From: Lichtheimia corymbifera B2541 | Taxonomy: Eukaryota; Mucoromycota; Mucoromycetes; Mucorales; Lichtheimiaceae | Length of the DNA: 38,582 bases | Reading direction: 5' to 3' | Assembly (NCBI GenBank): GCA_000697475.1 | Contig: JNEU01000847.1 | Coordinates: 1 to 38,582, forward strand | In this document: piece by piece, positions 34,456 through 38,582 of the stretch | Layout of the letters: every line of letters starts with the position of its first letter | How positions within the stretch are numbered: the first letter of the stretch is position 1 | Notes under the pieces: model-generated | Database searches by the model: none | The model's input: the letters and a program-made list of their open reading frames with translations, nothing else | Told to the model about the DNA's origin: nothing | Translations under genes and position numbers: made by a program

Positions 34456-35103
34456 CTATAGTGTGCATGAATCCGTCTGACGGTGCCTGACCAATTTAAT
34501 TTCCACTTCTTCCACTCTCAGCCTCTTCTCTCTCTCTCCCTCCTCCCATTCTCAACTGTTGTCCCATTCAACTACAACTACCACCTGCGAACAATTGTCC
34601 TGCTTCAACCCATCATGTCAATCCTACGATTGTCTTGATCTGAAAGCCTTTGACTGAACGGGCAAGTGCATGGCGTGTGCACCCCACTACAACAACACCC
34701 GCGTTTCTTGACACGACACCTTCTCTGTACAATCCTCAACCACCATCAATCGTAATAGCATTCATTCCAGCAGTTTCTATTGGCGATGACTCTATTGGCT
34801 TAAACAGCGTCCACAATCTTGTCACACTACTACTACAACACGCTCCCCTGCCACAACCATCCCGTAACAGCAGCTGCCATTAGCAAGGTCTCCAGTGTCT
34901 CAAGTTACTTGCTGCCTCTTCACGTGGACAGCTGATAGCCATTGTATAAAAGCAGCTTCATTTACGTGTGGCAACTTGCTATGATGCATACGACTTTTAA
35001 TGGATGGTCCCATATGAGCTATCAAGTATCCCGCAATACAAGCACTCTTCGCCTTGTTGAGCTGCACTGAAAATGACCAAGAAAGAGAGAGACCAACACT
35101 CGG
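34456..35103. other. Spacer with CT-rich leader-like stretch
   Basis: 34505-34560 is strongly CT-rich, like the leaders of the real genes in this window, suggesting a former or present promoter for rightward transcription. A 77-codon ORF (34650-34883) has no recognisable features. Confidence 0.35.
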
Positions 35104-35475
35104 ATGGAAAAGGAAGCATATCAGCAGCGATCACAGAGGCTCTTTCTTATTGGACTTACAACGGTTATGGATGAATGGATGGATGCAATCAAGTGCAGTA
35201 ATGTGGAATACTGGAATATTGCTTTGGTTACTTGGCGCGTCGGCAGCAGGAACAATGGATCGCACCATGCGGATACGGCTGAGGATGATGATGGATTGGA
35301 TGGCATGGACAAGAGGTGATCTATCTTTGACGAGAGATGGCTTACCACCATGGATGATATTGCGGCACTCAAGTCAATGCATGCAACAGATACTTCTACA
35401 ATCATGGGTGAAGATGCTTACGACAGCAGCAACCAAGAATACAGTGACACAACGACATCTGCTGATTCTTTGTGA
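35104..35475 (+). pseudogene. Possible remnant reading frame with internal stop
   Basis: One frame from ATG 35104 reads plausibly as protein, with an acidic stretch (ADTAEDDDGLDGMD). It meets TGA at 35317-35319 and continues in the same frame with another protein-like stretch (FDERWLTTMDDIAALKSM) to a TGA at 35473-35475. A competing longer ORF (35054-35566) in another frame is Met/Trp/Leu-rich and looks like a shadow. I recognise no family. It may be a decayed gene, an unrecognised intron, or chance. Confidence 0.2.
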
Positions 35476-35566
35476 TCCACTGGTTGGCATCTGGAAGGCG
35501 ATATTGGATAGCCCACATCATTGCATCGAGACGCTCTTGTTCCTTTTGTCATATTACACTCATTAA

Positions 35567-35917
35567 AGCTTCCTTGTTCATATGCTGATTAGACGATGGG
35601 TGGTGCCAATAACTGATTGTAGATATATGTATTTTTATATAGACGCTTGTATTTTCGATAATTAATAAACCCATAGTAATGGTACAATGACACTGCTTGT
35701 TACGGAAGCCTGATCCACCTTGTATTCATAGCCTTATATGAAAACGAACCCTGGAGACGAACAATACCATTACCGCTCATAGTCTTGGATACACTGATCA
35801 TTTTTGGTTAGTTAACCATACCATCCTAGGCGGGCCTTACTATTTGTGGATTGTCCATTATGCACTCTCCACCAATAAGGACTTTTCAAGCCCTGCCCCT
35901 CTGAGTATTATTACACG
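35567..35917. other. Unremarkable AT-rich spacer before the palindromic array
   Basis: About 350 bp with no ORF, repeat or RNA feature that I can support. Confidence 0.4.
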
Positions 35918-36132
35918 AGTCCCTCTGCATCTTTTGCATTATCAGGGTCAAGCTACTTAACAATGAACAAAGACTACTTGTCATATAGCATACATAAGGA
36001 AAACATAAACACACCTATATCTCTAAACTTTACAATAAAACGTGAGATCTTACATAGAACAAAATTACTCGCCGGGGTCGAAAGTATCATGTGCAGAAGT
36101 TTCACGATCGTGGTGACCAATCCTAGTTTTCG

Positions 36133-36209
36133 CAATGTCACCACCAGCCAAACTGGATCCCAGGGTCGACCTCTTGAATTTTTTTACGATGAGGCTGGTG
36201 GTGACATTG
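36133..36209. repeat. Core of palindromic unit 1, 17-bp inverted repeats
   Basis: CAATGTCACCACCAGCC at 36133-36149 is matched by its reverse complement at 36193-36209, enclosing a non-palindromic 43-bp core that contains GGTCGACCTCTTGAATTT. The core has the same orientation as that of unit 4. Confidence 0.85.
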
Positions 36210-36444
36210 GGTGAATCAGAGAACGGCCACGACGATCGTGAAACTTCTACACAAGGTGCGCTCCACCCAGCCGAGCAACTTTGTTCGATTGAAGACCCCA
36301 CGTTTCATTGTAGAATTTTTAGTTATGGGCATCTTTATGTTTCACATATGCTGTAACCATGATGCTAGATGAAAGGTGACCTTTGTTCATTGTCAAGTAG
36401 GTAGACCCTGATAGAGCCGAAGATGCGCAGGGCCGTGCTTGTCT

Positions 36445-37075
36445 AACACAGCTCATTTGCATGATACTTCACGATGAACAAACACCGCTTGTCATATAGC
36501 ATCCCACTTTCAGCATATGTAAAACGTAAAAGTGCCTGTGTCTAGGATTGGCAAGCTTGATCGAGAAACTTGATTCACAAGGTGCGCTCAACCACAACGA
36601 GCAATATTGTTCTATGAAAGAGCCCATGTTTCATTGAAAAGTTTGGAGATAAATGCACTTTCTCGTTTTTACAAATTCTGTAACCATGATGCTATATAAC
36701 AAGTGATGTTTGTTCATTGTGAAGTATCATGCAAATGAGCTGTGTTGCACATGCACGCCCCTGCGAACCTTCCGCTCTATCAGGGCCAAGCTATTTCATC
36801 ATGAAAAAACGCCACTTATCATATAGCATCATGCTTTTCATCATATGTAAAAGACGAGAAAGTGCATTTATCTCTAAACTTTACAATGAAACATGGGCTC
36901 TTTCATAGAACAATATTGCTCGTCGTGGTTGAGCGCACCTTGTGAATCAAGTTTCTCGATCAAGCTTGCCAATCCTAGACACAGGCACTTTTACGTTTTA
37001 CATATGCTGAAAGTGGGATGCTATATGACAAGAGGTGTTTGTTCATCGTGAAGTATCATGCAAATGAGCTGTGTT
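36445..37075. repeat. 631-bp inverted repeat with near-identical outer arms
   Basis: The sequence from AACACAGCTCATTTGCATGA (36445) to about 36664 reappears as reverse complement from about 36855 to 37075. By eye there are only a handful of mismatches over roughly 220 bp, and a looser match continues inwards to a centre near 36760. Both arms are short units in which the middle of the full unit is missing: the text jumps from GTGCCTGTGTCT directly to AGGATTGGCAAGC. A transcript across it would fold into a long hairpin. Confidence 0.88.
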
Positions 37076-37310
37076 TCACATACACGGCCCTGTGCATATT
37101 CCGCTCTATCAGGGTCAAGTAACTTCACAATGAACAAACACCACTCAGCATATAGCATCATGGTTACAGAATATGTAAAAACATAAACGTGCCTGTATAT
37201 CTAAATTTTACAATGAAACATGGGGTCTTCAATCGAACAAAGTTGCTCGTCGGGGTGAAGCGCACCTTGGGTGCAAGTTTCACAATCAACCTCGTCGATC
37301 CTAGATTTCG

Positions 37311-37384
37311 CAATGTCACCACCAGCCAAAGTGGATCGTGGGTCGACCTCTTGAATTTTTTCGACGAGGCTGGTGGTGACATTG
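37311..37384. repeat. Core of palindromic unit 4, 17-bp inverted repeats
   Basis: CAATGTCACCACCAGCC at 37311-37327 and its reverse complement at 37368-37384 enclose a 40-bp core that contains GGATCGTGGGTCGACCTC. Confidence 0.88.
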
Positions 37385-37831
37385 GGTGAATCTGAGATCG
37401 GCGAGGTTGATTGTGAAACTTGCACCCAAGGTGCGCTTCACCCCGACGAGCAACTTTGTTCGATTGAAGACCCCATGTTTCATTGTAAAATTTAGATATA
37501 CAGGCACGTTTATGTTTTTACATATGCTGTAAGCGTGATGCTATATGGAGAGTGGCGTTTGTTCATTGGGAAGTATCATGCAAATGAGCTGTGTTGCACA
37601 AAGAAGTCCGTCTGCATCTTCGGCTCTATCGGGGTCTACCTACTTGACAATGAACAAGCACCACTCTCCATATAGCATGATGCTTACAGCATATGTAAAA
37701 ACATAAATGTGCCTGTATCTCTAAACTTTACAATGAAACGTGGGGTCTTCAATCGAACAAAGTTGCTCGGCTGGGTGGAGCGCACCTTGTGTAGAAGTTT
37801 CACGATCGTCGTGGCCAATATCAGATTCACC

Positions 37832-37905
37832 CAATGTCACCACCAGCCTCGTCGAAAAAATTCAAGAGGTCAACCCACGATCCACTTTGGCTGGTGGTGA
37901 CATTG
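37832..37905. repeat. Core of palindromic unit 5, inverted relative to unit 4
   Basis: The same 17-bp inverted repeats occur at 37832-37848 and 37889-37905, but the core between them is the reverse complement of the unit 4 core with about one mismatch, and the flanking 10-20 bp are exchanged accordingly. Confidence 0.88.
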
Positions 37906-38255
37906 CGAAATCTAGGATCGATGAGGTTGATCGTGAAACTTGCACCTAAGGTGCGCTTCACCCCGACGAGCAACTTTCTTCGATTGAAGAGACCACGTTT
38001 CATTGTAAAGTTTAGAGATACAGGCACATTTATATTTTACATATGCTATAAGCGTGATGCTATATGACAACTGGTGTTTGTTCATTGTGAAGCAGCTTGA
38101 CTCTGATAGAGCGGAAGGTGCGCAGGGGCGTGCTTGTGCAACACAGCTCATTTGCATGATACTTCACCATGAACAAACACCACTCTTCATATAGCATCAC
38201 GCTTACAGCATATGTAAAAACATAAAGGTGCCTGTATCTCTAAATTTTACAACTA

Positions 38256-38490
38256 GCCCCCCCCCCCACCCGCTCGCTTCGCTCCACCTCACCAGCACCA
38301 CTCACCACTCACCACATCACCCACACTACCCACTCACCCAACTCACCCACATCACCCACATCACCCACATCACCCACATCACCCAACTCACCCACATCAC
38401 CCAACTCACCCACATCCCACCCACCCACACTCACACTCACACCCACCCACCACCCCCACCGCCCACCCATCCACCCATCCACCCATCCCC
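38256..38490. repeat. Poly-C and CCCA-type low-complexity tract
   Basis: A run of about a dozen C residues is followed by roughly 220 bp of C/A/T-rich simple sequence in which CACCCA, a 9-bp unit CATCACCCA (several copies at about 38345-38395) and CCATCCAC recur. It begins exactly where the last palindromic unit is cut off. It does not match the TTAGGG-type telomere repeat and is followed by ordinary sequence to 38582. Confidence 0.85.
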
Positions 38491-38582
38491 TATCATTTTA
38501 GCCAGTTATAAAAGTGGTACATGTGAATATATATAACATTTGAACATTGGATGAGAGTTTGCTGTAGTGGATGGAATGCTCC
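38491..38582. other. Unique sequence at the window end
   Basis: About 90 bp of AT-rich unique sequence including TATATATAAC; nothing further can be supported. Confidence 0.4.

Larger units (their letters stand above)
35918..38251. repeat. Array of palindromic repeat units in alternating orientation
   Basis: Units begin with an ATGAACAAACACC-like string at 35963, 36473, 36801, 37132, 37650 and 38170. The steps are about 510, 328, 331, 518 and 520 bp, so there are full units (about 430-440 bp plus a spacer of about 90 bp) and short ones. Full units (1, 4, 5) are themselves imperfect palindromes: the left arm runs through TAGCATCATGCTTACAGCAT, TTTACAATGAAACGTGGGGT and GTTTCACGATCG, and the right arm is its reverse complement. 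Spacers carry CATGCAAATGAGCTGTGTT and GCTCTATCAGGGTCAAG, and some are reversed. The last unit stops after about 80 bp at 38251. ORFs here are by-products of the repeats. No transposase or long coding sequence is present; a non-autonomous foldback element or a satellite would fit. Confidence 0.88.

Noticed and set aside
36065..38157. Several 60-80-codon ORFs in both strands of the array
   Set aside because: They repeat with the units, occur on both strands because the units are palindromic, and carry no protein signature.
38300..38490. Possible telomere
   Set aside because: The repeat is CCCA/CATCACCCA, irregular, and is followed by unique sequence; it is not the TTAGGG type expected for these fungi.

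Overview
The window reads as nuclear DNA of an early-diverging filamentous fungus, most likely Mucoromycota (Mucorales-like). Genes are compact and densely packed. Introns are mostly 50-80 bp with GTAAGT/GTATGT donors, leaders are CT-rich, and the proteins match fungal families: Vtc4, Ppn1, Rna1-type RanGAP, a UCS myosin chaperone and an Stc1-domain protein. I rebuilt the spliced models by hand by joining frames across GT..AG junctions; each is an inference from reading frame plus family resemblance. No database search was run.

Layout. 1-781: no supported gene. 782-2571 (+): F-box/leucine-rich protein with a frame break. 3046-3756 (-): mitochondrial monothiol glutaredoxin (Grx5), divergent from 3944-5557 (+), a mitochondrial-type seryl-tRNA synthetase. 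5696-8326 (-): type II phosphatidylinositol 4-kinase. 8763-11028 (-): polyphosphate polymerase VTC4. 12071-12777 (-): Stc1-domain zinc protein. 14456-17623 (+): AP-3 beta subunit in 11 exons. 18051-19346 (-) and 20446-21294 (-): two single-pass membrane proteins with proline-rich cytosolic tails. 22088-22526 (-): ribosomal protein eL22. 23536-25258 (+): endopolyphosphatase PPN1. 25641-26960 (-): RanGAP. 27101-27909 (-): small helical protein resembling AIRIM/C1orf109, divergent from 28098-30450 (+), a UCS-domain myosin chaperone. 30807-32141 (-): AIF/FSP1-like FAD oxidoreductase.

From about 33.4 kb the window becomes gene-poor and repetitive. A decayed tandem repeat (33374-34455) is followed by a region with at most a broken reading frame, then by an array of palindromic units (35918-38251). 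The array includes a 631-bp inverted repeat centred near 36760. It is cut off abruptly at a poly-C/CCCA low-complexity tract (38256-38490).

Themes. Several products act at the vacuole or endolysosome: Vtc4 makes polyphosphate, Ppn1 cleaves it, AP-3 carries cargo to the vacuole, and type II PI4K makes PI4P on endosomal/vacuolar membranes. Whether this proximity means anything is untested. The palindromic array, if transcribed, would give long hairpin RNA. The Stc1-domain gene belongs to a family that links small RNA to heterochromatin in fission yeast. I saw no transposase, reverse transcriptase, CRISPR array or convincing tRNA gene.
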